This document shows positions 38,901-53,900 of a DNA stretch of 64,000 nt, one piece after another. The stretch spans positions 57,688,501-57,752,500 of the forward strand of contig NC_092520.1 in the NCBI RefSeq assembly GCF_037038585.1. The letters run 5' to 3'. Each line of letters starts with the position of its first letter. The stretch's first letter is position 1. Both the position numbers and the translations under genes were made by a program. The notes under the pieces are model-generated. The model did no database searches. It had not been told where the DNA came from and worked only from the letters and a program-made list of their open reading frames with translations. Origin of the DNA: Patagioenas fasciata. Taxonomy: Eukaryota > Chordata > Aves > Columbiformes > Columbidae.

Positions 38901-41900
38901 AAACCCAGAAAAAACTAAATCCTTGCATGCATGGAAAGAAAAGTGAATAAATGGAAAAGTACTTCAATGTGTGCAGTGCATGCTAAATCGAATGCAAAGA
39001 ATATACAAGGTCTACTATTTCAAAAAAACCCCAGAAAGTCATCATAGCAGCACAAGGGAATGTGACTCATCATACACCTTGAATCATAAAGATTGCCCAC
39101 TTTATTGTTTCTTTGAAGCACAGAAACAAAAATCCAATTTGATGACAAAGACAAATGTTCTGAGCTGGCCAGAAAAAAGCAACTTCATAACTTACTCTCA
39201 CAAACAGACTGTCTGCAAATGAAGCTGGGTTGTCTACTTCAGTGAAAGCTGGTGGCCCTGTGCCCATAATCCTCCAGCGTATATAAAGTATACTGGCCCC
39301 TCCAGACATCAGAAGAGTTATCCTTAAAAGCAGCCCCTTTCTTAACAGACCAGCATTCTGCAGGAAAGGAGGAAAAAAAAAAAAAAAAGGAAAAAAACAA
39401 AGCCAAACCTCATATAAAAAACCATTATTTTATTCTCTTCCCCACTACATTGAGGTCATTTCCGCCACAGTCTCAGGAAGAAGAGACTGTATTCCTATGC
39501 ATTTTTGCTATCAGAGTTGACATTTTTCTTATTTTTGCAGTTACTAGAAAGCTCTCAAACTGTACTGTGCACTCACTGACTAACTGCAAAATGTTTTTTG
39601 CAAACATTTTGGTTTCCTTCTCAATCGGAAAAGAAAACTTTTTCATTCAAGAAGTCTCTCTTACAAATCCTCAGTAAGTCTATAGGTGATGTAATTTTAC
39701 ACAGCAGTTTCTGACAGGGAGTTTGAGCAGAACACAGCCTTTTGTATATAGCATATTAAATTGATCTGTCTTTTTAAAATGGAGGATGGTTACTTTGTGA
39801 ACTTTGTTTTAAATAACTATATCCAGTTGACTGCTTATCATGGAAAGTTTCTATCCACTTACGTCTCTTCAGCAGTAAAATTACCTGGATACAAGAAAAT
39901 GGCATAGTTAGAAACTGCATGGGAAATGAAGGACATAGGTTCTCTCTGACCCTCTATATTACAGTGCTGTAGAGCTGCCTTAGAGCTCTCTGAAACCTGA
40001 TGGCTGAAATTATTCTATGCAGCCTCAACAAGTCTTTAGAGAAGCAGAACATCGAAGACACGTTTCTCTGAAATGAGAGATCATTTGAGCCTCTTCTCTT
40101 CCCATTCTACATGTCTGAAGATGAAAGTGTCAGTGAACTATGGATTTTTACATGGAAGAATTGACTCGATCTTTAAAAATGTGGTCATGTGATCTCCAGT
40201 TTTAGCTTTCTTTTATTCCTGCCTTCCTCCCTTAGTCTGATACACTTCTATTACCTTTAAAAACCTACCTGATAGTTACACATGATCAGTTCTATGTCCT
40301 CCATAGGAGCTGGCATGCTGATTACTATTACCTATTATTGCAATATGCTAATTAGCAAGCACCACCATAATTATTTAGAAGATTAATATTAGTTATTTCT
40401 GAAAACAAGAAAAAAAAAAGTAGGCTTACGGCACAAAGACATTCAACAGTGCCCTGACTGAAGATATTTATTCTCTAAAATGATGAAAAAGTTAAGTTTA
40501 AAAGCAACATTCAGACGCATTTTTAATATTTGTAGTTGGCAATGTAGTAACTGTAAAATGCTGAATGCCTAAGGATAAAGAAGTTTGTAATGTTGATTTT
40601 ACCTAAATTAGTCTTTGTGCTCAAATGGTTAACTTCCAGTTTAAACATCTCACTAACTAAAGTCACTACAATGAGGATTACAGGAAAACCATTCCTAAAA
40701 ACTGGTTTTGGGAGAGTATTGTGCTACAAATGAAAACCATATAATGACAATTTATAACTGCTTTATGACAGAGTAACTAAAAAAAAAAACCTCTCATTCC
40801 AGGCTCCATTTCATTTAACAGTACCTGCAGCTTCTTAAAGGCCACATTTCACAAATCGCCAAAAAATCTCTTGTAGGCAGAATTTAAAAAGTGGAAGAAG
40901 TATTATCGTATTGTCTTTGATTTTGTTAATTGAAACCTGGCATGACACTGAAATCTGTCCCAATCAAGAAAAAAACCTGCAAGTAAGAGAATTTAAGATC
41001 TGCCTTTCAACAAAACCTTAGATACACTTCCATGAAAAGAGCAGAACAGATCTTTGTACGTAGCAAGAGCTAAAATTAATTACTTCTATTAAAAGAAGAA
41101 AAAAAGGCATATTTGATGTTTTCTTCACCCAGACAGAAGTGTTTAAAAGTTGCAAAACAGAAGCATAATGCTTTGAACTCTTCATGCTTAAAAAGTAATC
41201 CTGAAAAAAAGGTTTGACTGACATATTTCATAGAATCACAAAATGGCTTGTGTTGGAAGAGACCTTTAAACATCATCCACTTCGACCCCCCTTTCTTCAA
41301 CTTTCACTAGACCTGGTTGCTCAAAGCCCAACCCAACCTGACCTTGAACACTTATAATGGGGCATCCACAGATTCCCTGAGCAACCTGTTCCAGGGTCTC
41401 ACCACCTTCACTGTAAAGAATTTATTCCTTGTATCCAGTATAGATCTACTCTCCTTCAGTTTAAAACCACTGCCCCTTATCCTGTCACTACAGGCTCCAG
41501 TAAAGAGTCTCTGTCCTTTTTATAAGTCCCTTTTATTAATTGAAAGGCCACAATAAGGTCTCCCCAGAGCCTCTATTTTGGGCAAAACAACCCCAACTCT
41601 CTCAAACTTTCATTGTAGGAGAGGTGTTCCAGCCCTCTGATCATTTGGTGGTGCTCCTCTGGACCCTCTCCACCAGGTCCACATCTTTCATCCACCCCAG
41701 AGCTGGACAGAGTACTCCAGGTGAGGTCTCATGAGAGAATACAGCGGAAGAATCTTCTCCCTTGATCTGCTGGCCACAAATCTTTTGGTGTAGTCTAGGA
41801 TATGATTTGCTTTCTGGGCTGCAAACGTACATTGCCGACTCATATCCAATTTTTCATCCTTCTCCGCAGGGTTGCTCTCAATCCACTAATCTCCCAGTCT

Positions 41901-44900
41901 GTATTGATAATGGACATTGCCACAATCCAGGTGCATGATCTTGCAGTTGGCATGGTTCAACTTCATGAGGTTCACAAAGGCCCACTTCTCAAGCTTGTCC
42001 AGGCCCCTCTGGGTGGCAGCCCTTCCCTCAAGAGTATCAATGGCACTACTCAGCTTGGTGCCATCTGCAAACTTGCAGAGGGCGCAGTCAATTTCACCAT
42101 CTGTGTCACTAATGAAGATATTAAATAGTATTGTTCCAAGTATGGACCCCTGAGAGACACTACTTGTTATGGTTTCCACTTGGACACTGAGCTTTTGACT
42201 AACTCTTCGGATGCAGCCATCCAGCCAATTCCTTATCCATCTAACAGTCCATCAGTCAAACACATCTCTCTCCATTTCAACAGCAAGAATGTTATGGGGG
42301 ACCACATAAAAGGCCTTACAGAAACCCAGGTAGATTACATCAGTAAGTCTTGTACACTGATGCCACCACTCCACAATCTGCTCTTGGTGAAGCCATGCTG
42401 GCTGTCTCTAATCACCTCCCTGTCTTTCATGTGTTTTGACATAACTTCCAGGAGGACCTGTTCCATGATCTTCGAAGGCACTGATGTGAGGCTGACTGGT
42501 CAGGAGTTCCCAGGGTCCTCCTTATTACTTTCTATTTCCATCACTTTGACTCTGAACTGGCTCTGCTTTAGTACCCTACAGCTCTAGACTCTTTCCTTGT
42601 CATATGCTAGTTGACATTACTCTCATTATGCAAGAAAATTCTCCAGCATCCCTATTTGCTGCCTGAAATACTCCTGCATCCTTTTCCTAGCTGTTCTTGG
42701 TCAAATCTACTGTTTCAGTTCTAGAGATTCCTCCTTTACTGATTTCCATGCAAAGCTCCTCACTTCACTCTTTGCAGAGGAATTTCAAAGTCCCATAAGA
42801 TTTGTGCTACGCAGAAGCACAAGCAAGATTTCTCTGCAGAGAAACTAGTGATCAATGCAAAGTACAATGAATGCTCCTTTGCCTTGCTCAGCCTTGGGTG
42901 AGAGAGGCAAATGATATATCTGTTGAACATTACAGTAGTGATGTTCTAGTAAGCTGTTGGTCTATTTGGCTGCTATCAACTACATACCCGAGGGTAATTG
43001 TGTCTATGTTTTGCTTGCCAGTACAAATACTAGGTGCCAGATTCCACTTGAACGAATACTAGATCAAGTGATACCAGCAAAACTCAGAAATTTGATACTT
43101 AGTGATTATCAGTGCTTACATATTTTTTTGTTAAAACTCTCAAACTACTAGGAACTGTCTCCTATTTGGTAACTTATATTCTGAAGAAAACAGTGTAATA
43201 CTTTAGCAGGATTAGCTAAGCAGACATAATACTTTTTATGTACTTTTCAAGTGTCTATCTCATTTGAGAATCTAAATAAATACATCTCTCTTTACCCTGA
43301 CCAAACTGTGTTAAACAACCATTTCAGGTGTATACCTACTGTCCCTGGAGAATTTTCTGTATCAAGCAGTCAGTTCTTCCACACCATATTTTTAACACAA
43401 TGTTGAGACAAGTGTGGAATGGATTTATTTATCCAATGCAATTCTAATGCTAACCCATTACTAGTCATGTTACTGCAAAAACATCACAGCACATTGCCTT
43501 ACTAGGCTGAATGAAAGTACCTCTTTTTAAAAAAATTCTCAACAACAACAGAACTGTCAGACATTGTATCTTTAACTTTTAGTACATGACTGTCTGAATG
43601 GCCAGAATGAACAGAGCCTCTGAGGACTCACCTCCAATGACTTGTCCTTATGTAGTAACTTTTGAATAAGCTCCAAAAGATTTAGCTTGTTGATCACCAG
43701 TGCATCAAACACTGCATTCAAACCCTAAGTAACCAAGAGAAAAATAAAGCATAAGATAGAGCAGCTAACCACAAATACTTTTAAATACATCTTAAATTCG
43801 ACTTCTACCATAAGTTATAGTGCATCTTAATTCTGATTCTAAACAGGTAGATAGATACATTGATAGTAATGATGGCAGAATAGTAGATTAAGAACCTGAG
43901 CTCAGATTAAGTACAATATCATGTTACTGTAATGGGGATTTTCTCCTGCTACATGGAATAACCCTTCAGGGAACACCATTTAGCAGCAAGCTAGACCCCA
44001 TATGCATGGTCACAACAGTATTCTTTCCCAAATACTCCGCAGCATAAATGCTGCAGTCAAAAGGGAAGGCTTCTGTCAGTAACGTGTAGCTTCTTTAAGT
44101 CTTCTACTTATTCTTTGCTTTGCAGCATGGTATCTTTTGACCGTCAGGTTTCAGAAATACTATTTTTAAAGGGTACATAAATTGTCACAACAAACAAAGG
44201 CTCAGAGGGGTCTAACAGAGGTATCAGGCTTGCTTTTCGTGCAGTTACACCAATATACGCAGTGGAAGCTGCTGGAAAAGAAAAAGAAAAAGAGGAAAAA
44301 TGAAAGGCAAAGTTCTATGTGACATCAGCCACTACACATATTCAGTGCTTTGCAGAACTACACCTGCACATACTACCCCCAAGCACCAACCGAAATACAT
44401 ACATGGATAATTCTGTTGAGGTGACCAGCAAAATCCAACTTTAACATTTTCCCTTCAATGTTTCAGCAATCACCAGCTGTGACAATCCTTCAATATTTAG
44501 CCTATATCCTAATAAACTTGGAAATTACCTCAATGTTCTAAAGGCTAAATAGAAAAAAGACAGCACAAATAGTTCTAGGTAAGGCAAAGAGTTAGGACAC
44601 TAGGAGGCCACAAGTCTCTTTTTAACAGTCAAAGGGAGAAGACAGAAGACAGGTTCGAGAGTGGTGTGATCCCACATAGAAAGGCCACCTAGCAGTTAAA
44701 AGGCTTCTAGCTCACTTTCATGGACATAATAAGGCAAGAGTCCTGCTGAAAAACACACTCAGCCTATAAGCAATCTTTTTAATGTGTGATTTATCCCTTC
44801 AGCCCTCTGACCTGTGCCTCTCAGCACAACAATAAACATTATTGTCCTAGCAATGGAACAGCAAACAAAATCCCAGACCAAATAACAATTCTGTGTCTGC

Positions 44901-47900
44901 TAGCTCAAATAATTTCTTCATACCACTAAAGGAAATAATCACACCATGTTTTAAGAAAATTCCTTATGCTTTCCTTACAGAAAAATAAATAAATATGCAA
45001 ACATCTATCTAAAACTAATGTCCTAAAGCAACAAGTTTTCTGTAATTCCTACTCCCTTTTTTTTTCTAGCAAGGACAAGAGGGTCCTTGGCTGCAAAGAA
45101 TTCTTCTGATTCCATTAGTTCATCTATGTCAGTTAAAGCTACAAATTGGATTTATTTGTAAAGATATATGGCTATATAAACGGTAAAAATCACAGGTGTA
45201 GCATTTCAGGTGGCTGATTTGGCTACCCAAAACAGAATGTCTTCACTGAAGTAATAAAAAGCAAGAGCAAAATGAACATGAACTCTACCTTTATCTGTTT
45301 GCATTAACACATCCTTAAATAAGGGATGGAAGAAAGAGATTCAATATTCGAAATGCATAAACAGTGGCCCTACTTCTAATCACAAATTTCACAAAAGCAA
45401 CAGGGCAGAGCTTTCAAAACACCCTCTTCCATTTATGTCTTTGTTCATAAGCCTTCAAGGAGAGGTTTGTAGGTCTGTTATATCAACAATTACATTCAAA
45501 ACCAAGGCAAACAAACACAATACACATTGAAATAACACTGTAAATATTTTAATTTTTACAAGAAATATATATATGTTGCATATATGCAGATATATGTAAT
45601 CTCCTTAGAAAAATTAAAATTAAGAATTCCAACAGACTGGCAAAGATACAACCAAGACTGACCTACTAGAATATTGCTTTTTGTCAGTATTAACTAATTT
45701 TCTGAACAGAACAAAAAGGTGTGCATATGATTAGCTGTGGAGAAGACTCATCTTTGTAGACTTTACAATTGCACCTGACAGATGCTGAGGTCAAAATTCA
45801 GTCAAGAAGAAGATTCTTACCAGTATGGTAATTCCTTGCTCTTTGCACAGCATGGCTATTGCACCTAGGATGACACTCACCAGCACCCAGAATACAGAAA
45901 AATTATGTCCTTCCTTATCTGTCAAAATAAAGCATGCCATAAGTTCGAAATCTAAATTAAAATTAGAATTTTAAAAACATACAGCATTTAATCTCACAAT
46001 CTTTTCTATCAGTCAAGATTTGGATACATAGACTTAAAAAGCATAGGGTGCCTCCTGCAATATGCTGGCATTTGTCCTTTTATTGCAGTCATTTTCTATT
46101 ATCAGTGACATGAGAAATCTCCCTGTTTGCTAGACATTTTAGCCAGACTAATTAGAATGGCAGAAGCTTCACATAGTTTCCACAATTCATCATCTGCAAA
46201 GGTTAATTCCTAATATTTAGACACATTTATCATCCTTAGCTATTGCTCTGTCATTACTGGCCTCTCTCTTCCAAGCTACAACAAGAAAAAGAAATTCTTT
46301 CCAACGGTTACACATGAAGTGTCACACACACACACTGTTTTAACTATGTCTAATCTACAAAGGCAGAATGAGCTGTTTCTCCAGGGCTGCTGCATTTAGC
46401 AAGTGCCTCACATCATTTCATTAGCACTGCAATGGAATGCCATGGAGCTCAAAAATTTCAGCATCTGAGCAGAGCAGCAGTTAGTTCTTGCACTCAGGAA
46501 GCAGTTTTACAGCTGAGTGAGGAACTCTGGGGTTAAGAGATCAAGAGTAACTACAGCTTCTACTCAAAGAAAGAGTCTTTAAAGACTGTGCCATGTAGCT
46601 GATTTGGGGCACTACAAGCAGGCATTTCTGAGATTAATAACACAACAAGCCCTACTTCAGCCAAGGTACTATCATGCACACAGTACATGGGTACTTCACA
46701 TAAAAACGTATCTGTCACAACCTCTACTCCACAGGTGCAAGCAACAGAGGGAAGCACTCAGCTCATTCAGAAGCAGTTTCTTGATTCAGGCAACATGGGC
46801 TCTCCAGGCATCACAAGAATCAATCTTTGACTTGGCAAGTGAAAAAACAACATTGAACTCTACATTCATTGACTGAATCCCCTTCTTACTTTCCTTGCTC
46901 TCCAGAGCCATTCTTCACTACTGATAATGCAGGTTTGACCCTTGGTACCTAAACATAACTGCAATAATGGTCTATGCAAAGAGTAAATGGCAGAATTAGG
47001 ATTAATTTCACCAGAAACAGGCACCTGTACCTGAGCTACTGTTCTAGGTTTCCTTTCTAACTGGTTGAGAGCAGGAGAGACCTTTAAGGATTAAATTACC
47101 TAATTAAATGCAGAGAAGTAGCCCTTTCTCTTCACTGGTTATAAAGGGATACTAGTATACTAGCTCAGATGTTGGGTCAGATATAAACTGTAACAAGTAT
47201 GAAAAGGATCTGCTGATGTTAGCCTCCTGTTTCATTTTGAAGCTGACTACTTCTATTGTAACAGAGAGCAGAATGTTCCATAAAAATATGTAGAAGAACA
47301 GGTTTTGAAGTTGCTTCTTGCATTCCTTTCTTACGTAAGACTGAGTGCTTCAACAGAGTGAATATTAAGATGGTTGAGATTCATCATTGCAATACCTAGT
47401 AGGCATTTGTTCCTTCTCCCTCCACTCCAAATTATGTTCCCATAGGTGAGGTAAGGTTCAACAGAGGTGAGGATGTCATAAAGTTAAAAGAAAACCTTCT
47501 GAAGGCAAGAAGCCATATACATTTCAGCAATACCAAAACAAAACATGGAAATAGAAATACATAACAACTAAACTAAAGAAACATTGCAACTAAAAAAGCA
47601 CAAACACAGTGAGAAAAGTCCAACTCACATAAATTATACAGAAGAGCAACTGAGGCTGCAACTCACAGAGGAAGGGGCTTCAAAATTTGTTTTAAGAGTC
47701 TTGCTAAGAATAAAAGGAATCTGTCTTAAATACATCCCTTGCAGGAGCTCTTCAACTCTTCAGACAGTTCAATATAATAGATTGTCCAGGACAGGGAACT
47801 GCTTCAAAGAATCCAGTGCAGAGCCACAAAGATAATTAAGGCAGTGGAGCATCTCCCTTATGAGGAAAGGCTGAGGGAGCTGGGGCTCTTTAGCTTGGAG

Positions 47901-50900
47901 GAGACTGAGGAGTGACTTCGTTATTGTTTATAAATATGTAAAGGGAGAGTGTCATGAGGATGGAGCCAGACTCTTCGCGGTGACAACCAATGGTAAGACA
48001 AGGGGTAATGGATACAAACTGGAGCACAGGAGGTTCCACTTAAATATGAGAAGAAACTACTTCTCAGTGAGGGTGACAGAGCACTGAAACAGGCTGCCCA
48101 GGGGGCTTGTGGAGCCTCCTTCTCCGGACACATTCCTGTGTAACCTTATCTAGGTGTTCCTGCTCTGGCAGGGGGATTGGACTAGATGATCTTTCAAGGT
48201 CCCTTCCAATCCCTAGCATTCTGTGATTCAGTTCTTGAAATTCAGTTTTGTTTTGTTTTAATGTAGAAATAAAATAGCTGAGAGAATTGACTGTGTTGAC
48301 AAAACAACAATCAGTCATTCTTACTAAGTGTAAAAGGGAGAACAGTGAACAACGCCAACAGGCTTAACTGAATTTATTGAAGTACACTTTCTTCAACTGA
48401 GAGGCTGCTTCTTCCCAGAATCAAATTCTGGAGGAAAGAAGTCCAGACAACTAAACACTTCTCAGAGAAGCTGTATTCAGTATACAAACTGTCTTTAATG
48501 TGGAAGATAGTGGGAAGTATATATAGTAAGAGACCAGCTGATCATTCACAAATGCTTTGCTGATTCAAAACATAGGAAAGTAAAAGGGAAAAAGGAAGTA
48601 GGTCAAATTATCAAGGACAAGTGTTACAGCAGCACACATACAGAAAGGTCACATCACAAAATGAGAAAAAGTAATGTATGTAAAGAATAAACCCACAATT
48701 CCATAGATACATTAGTAAGAAGAGCAGCAAAGAAGGAATTATTCCAGTACCCAGTGGGAAAGAAAATGGACAATGCCAAGAAAACGGAAGCGTTCTGTGC
48801 CTTTTTGCTTCATTTTTTCACAAAGAGGTCAGCTGCAATCATACAGCACACACACCACCAGCAGAAAGGGAGCAAGAACAAAGGCAAAAATAATGAACTA
48901 CAAGACACAGAATTTATAGAGAAGTTAATCTGTTTTAAATTACAGGGATTGATTAAATTTATTCCAGCAGGCCCTATACAACCCAGAGCAATCTCAGTTG
49001 TTACCTCTGAGAAAAACACAAGAGAATCTAAAAGCTTGAAATAAAACAACAATAATGCCTACATGCTTACTTTTAAAGAGGAAAAGAGATGTGAAAGGAT
49101 AAACTAAAGAAACAAAGCTAAGATGACTTGTCAATATTACCCAGGAAAAAAACCACTGACAAAATATTTTCTAGATGACCCTCTAAAACATAAAAGGATA
49201 TGATTATTTGCCAAAGACATATTTTAGCCATTTATATCAAACTAAGTACAATTTCTGACTTGGACAGAATGAAAAGGGCCTTCTCAATGAAAGCAAACCT
49301 GTAAACATGGTATACCTTGGCTCCACAAAGGCATGAGAATACCACTAGAGATACTGTGAAGTACACCAGAAAAAATATGGGCTGCATGAAATTATTATAG
49401 AATGGATACAAATAACAGATGGAAACCTACACTAAGAGTCTAGCTCATTGTGAAAAATTTAAAGATACATCCTGGACTGTTTCTTTCCTTTGTCTGGCTC
49501 TAATAGATAATTTTAAAAATTTGGATAATGGAATAAGGAATATGTTGATTAAGTCCGGAGGTGCTACCAGGCTGCAATGGCCAGGAAGCACACTAAGGAA
49601 AGGCAGGATAATATTGGCAAACTGGAGAAAAGGTCTAGTGAATAAAACCTGATAGCAGAAACAGATTTGTCTTCTTGTGAACATCCCAAGTCTCAGATGC
49701 CAGGAATGTCTCAGCCTGTCAAGTGTAGCCAAGCTAAGTATGGACTCTCAAAGATGGTAAAAGCACCCAGCAGAAAATAAATCACGAGGGACCCATGATG
49801 AGAATCTTATAGGAGACAGTGTCAATGGCCTGGACTTCAGTAAGGCCTTTGACATAGTTTCCCATAAGATCCTCCTAGATAAGCTGTTGATGTACAGGCT
49901 GGATGTGCAGACAGTGAAATGGACTGAAAACTGCCTGAATGGTCAGGCTCAGAGGGTGCTGCTCAGTGGCACAAAGTTTAACCAGAGACCAGTAACCACC
50001 AGTATACCCCAGGGGTCAATGCTGAGTCCATTCCTGTTCAGCATCCTCATTAATGACTGAATGATGAGGCAGAGTGCACCCTCAGCAAGTTGGCAGATGA
50101 CACAAAACTGGGAGGAGTGGTTTATATGCCAGAGGGTCATGATGCCATCAAGACATCAGAGAAATGAGCTGGTAGGAACCCCATCAAGTCCAATAAGGAG
50201 AAGTGCAAAATCCTGCATGTGGGGAGGAACAACCCCAGGCACCAGTACATGCTGGGGGCTGCCTAGCTGGAAAGTAGCTTGGCATAAAAGGACGTGGGGG
50301 TCCTGGTGGACACCAAGTTGAACACAAGCCAGTGATGCGCCCTTGCAAGAAAGAGGACTAATGGTATCCTGGGCTGCATTAAACAAAATACTGCCAGCAG
50401 GCCAAGAGAGAAGATCCTTCTCCTCTAGTCTGCACTGATGAGGCCACACTTCAAGTGCTGTGTCCAGTTCTGGGCTCCCCAGCACACAAGAGCCATGGAC
50501 ATACTGCAGTGAGTCCAATAAAGGGCCAGTAAGATAATGAAGGGATTGGAGCTTGTCTCCTATGAGCAAAGGCTGAGAGAGCTGGGACTGTTGAGCCTGG
50601 AGCAGAGAAGGCTCAGGGGGATCTCATCAATGTATATAAATATCTAAAAGCAGGGTACAAAGAGGAGGGAGCCAGGCTCTGCTCACTGGTGTCCAATGAC
50701 AGGACCAGAGGCAATAGGCACAAACTGATACACAGGAAGTTTCCTCTGAACATCAGGAAACACTTTTTCACTGTGAGGGTGACCTGAACACTGTCACTGT
50801 TGCCCAGAGAGGTTATGAAGCCTCTATCCTTGGACATACTCAAAAGCCATCTGGACACAGTCCTGGCCAACAGTCTCTAAGTGACCCCGCTTGAGCAGTT

Positions 50901-53900
50901 CAGCTCAGGTGACCTCCAGAGGTCCCTTCCAACCTCAGTCATTCTGTGATTCTGTGATCTAGATCTCCTCTTGAGAACCATGATCTCCATTCCATTGTTT
51001 TCTTCTGGAGCCTCAAAAGGTCAGTACAGTCATATATAGAATTGTAATATTATGAAAATTCATCAGTGACTAAACTTCAAAGAGAAAATATTTCAATTAA
51101 GTAACATTTTATCTTGTGCTTGTTTGTGGGTCAATATGCATAACACTCCAAACCCCCACCCCAACTGCGGAAATCTCAGTAAACTAGGCTGGAAAAACAA
51201 AAGACCGGCATTCAGCAATGCCTTCAATCTTTGTTTTTTCTAAACAGTGATTTGAAAATGTAAAGCACTGCATAAGTGCTAATTATTATTATGAGATACA
51301 CACATGCCAACAGAAGTAATCAGCCTAACAAAGCACATTCTTCTAATAAAGCACTGCTTCCCACCAGAAAAATCTTGTGTCAGAAAATGAAACCAATCTT
51401 TTGTTGGCACCTGTGCCTAGTAGAAACTGGTACACCATATTGTGAGTGGGCACTGTGCCACTCTAACAGATGGACAAAATTGTAAGCATGCCAAAGAAAC
51501 AGAATACTTGCTTATTCTTATTCTTTTTTTTTTTTTTTTAAGTTAGAAAAATATAGTGTTTCTATGCAAAACCAAAAAGATTGCTCAGACAGTCCCTCTT
51601 TAGGAGTATGTTAAGTCTGCAAGTTGAGGTGATTCAATTAAATACCTATGTAAACCATAAACAAGACAGATGGGCTCCTCCATTTAGACTGCTAGACCTA
51701 AACATAAGCATTCCTAGAGCAAGTATGCATACACAAAGTGTTCTACAGCATGGAATGGACTGTTCCTAAACTTAAGAACAGCACATTGATGATATAGGTC
51801 AACTCCTGCCTTCCTAAACACTAATCCTATTTCTTTTAAGAGACCTGATTTTGCACTGTCCTAAATCCACAAATCGATGAAAACAAATTCCTTAGAAGTT
51901 AAGGATATGAAGAAAATACTACATTTAAACTACAAAGCTTAATCTTACTTTAAAGTCAAACTAATGATAGCCTAAACAATTATTACCAATTCAGACACTC
52001 AGCATCTCCTTCTTGAAAGCTAACTGAGCACCTTAGGGCTCAGCTAGAAGACAGCTTGGAGCAGTTTAAGTCACCACCTTCAGGTGAAGACCAAGTAATC
52101 GATTCTGTGAGAGCACCTACTCCTTTGACAGTTGAAGCGAAGTTAGTTATGTTGAGCTCCTGCAGGAAGTTTTAATTTTTAACTGAAATAGACCACAAAC
52201 ACTCGTATATTGCATTGACATGCCTTGCCTGTGGGGATGGTATCTTCCAACTAAACTACTACAAATACTCATCTAACCAAGCTCTGAGATTTCCCTGCTT
52301 GTGAATTGCTAAGCAAAGGGGGGAGAATTACATATTCTTAAAAGATCACATAAAACTCCACTCTTAGAATTAACTTAAGCCTGAGATTTCCTCCTGTGTC
52401 TCCAAATGTACATACTACTACAGCTCAGCTCAGTGTTTCACTTAACAAGGAAATTAAAGTAGTAAATGCCATTCCTAAACATATGTAAGCATCTCAAACT
52501 CATTACATATAAGCTACAGTAAAGGGATCATCCATCCCTGAATTATACCATTTTGGACATGCAAAATTTAGCACAAATCCCAAAGAAAAAGCTTATTGTT
52601 TCTCCTCTACCCACTAAATTAAGTTATTAGTTTTTCCAAATACAACTATTCCCTCCCGTTCTGTTCAAATAAGGACAGTAGGTGACGCAGTTGAAAAATC
52701 AGGCCCCATATGTTTAATAACAGTAAATACCTGTTGACCAATTGCAAAAGAGCAAATAAATTCCCCATATTTTAACACTGATCTCTTTCACAAAGGAGAC
52801 TTAAAACATTTCCTATCTATAGGAAAGCCTCAATAATACAAAGCTCCAATATTAACAAAACTCATCACTACGGTCTGCTTTGCATGTCTTATTAAATTAG
52901 CAATGAACTAGTAGATGATTAACAGGTGACTACACAGAACAGAACAAAACACAAACACACAACCAGAACAAAGTAATTTCTAGAAGTTATAGCATATGAG
53001 CAAACAGTTGATTCCCTATTTAATATCCGGGCCAATATTATTCACCTGAATCAAATAATGAACTCATCATTTTACATCACTCAGAGATTGCCAATGCAGA
53101 TGGCAAATACACACAACTGGATCACTGTCAAAGTTGAAGACAAGGGAAGGCAAAATGAACACTACGGCAGTTTTAAAATGCCTCATGAATTCCCGGAGAA
53201 GCTGTATTGAAATTCAACAGTTAATAACCCACAATTCCCTTCAGAACATACCTAAATGGTTGTCAGCTCTTGCTGTCTCCAAAGCCTATGCAGTGGATTT
53301 GTCCCCACAGTTGTGTTTTAAAACAGCAGGACGGAATGAGAACAACAGATTAGTTCCTTGCAAGTATAAATGTTATCCTATCAAAGCTGGTAACATCAAA
53401 AACTGTATACTGGTAAAAAAGTAATAGAATTGTAGAACTTCATTAAGACATAATTATAGCCCACATAGTATGTTAAATGCTATACTTAAAAAAAAAAAAA
53501 AATGCTGCATATTCTGGCTAAAAGAAACTGTCTACGCAAAAATCCACCAAAACCATAAATAAACCACATCAAGCAAACCAGGTGCAGTATATCTTGAACT
53601 TTACAAAAAAACATTATTTTCCTTTGGAAGTCTTCCAGTCTGACACTGATATTTTTTCTGATCTCCTGATTGTTTTCAGTATTATATATACTTTCCCTGC
53701 AGTATCTCCTAATACTCCTCAGACATTTTACGAGTTCTTACACCAAATGAGAAAAAAAAAAAAAAAATTCAAACATTCATTCAGTTAGATATCAGGTGGA
53801 AACAAGCACCAACCAGTCTCCTATGGCTTTTGTCTCTTTTAGAGAAGACTAAGAATGACAGTTCAACAACTACATCTATGCTAGTGAAACAAATAGATTT

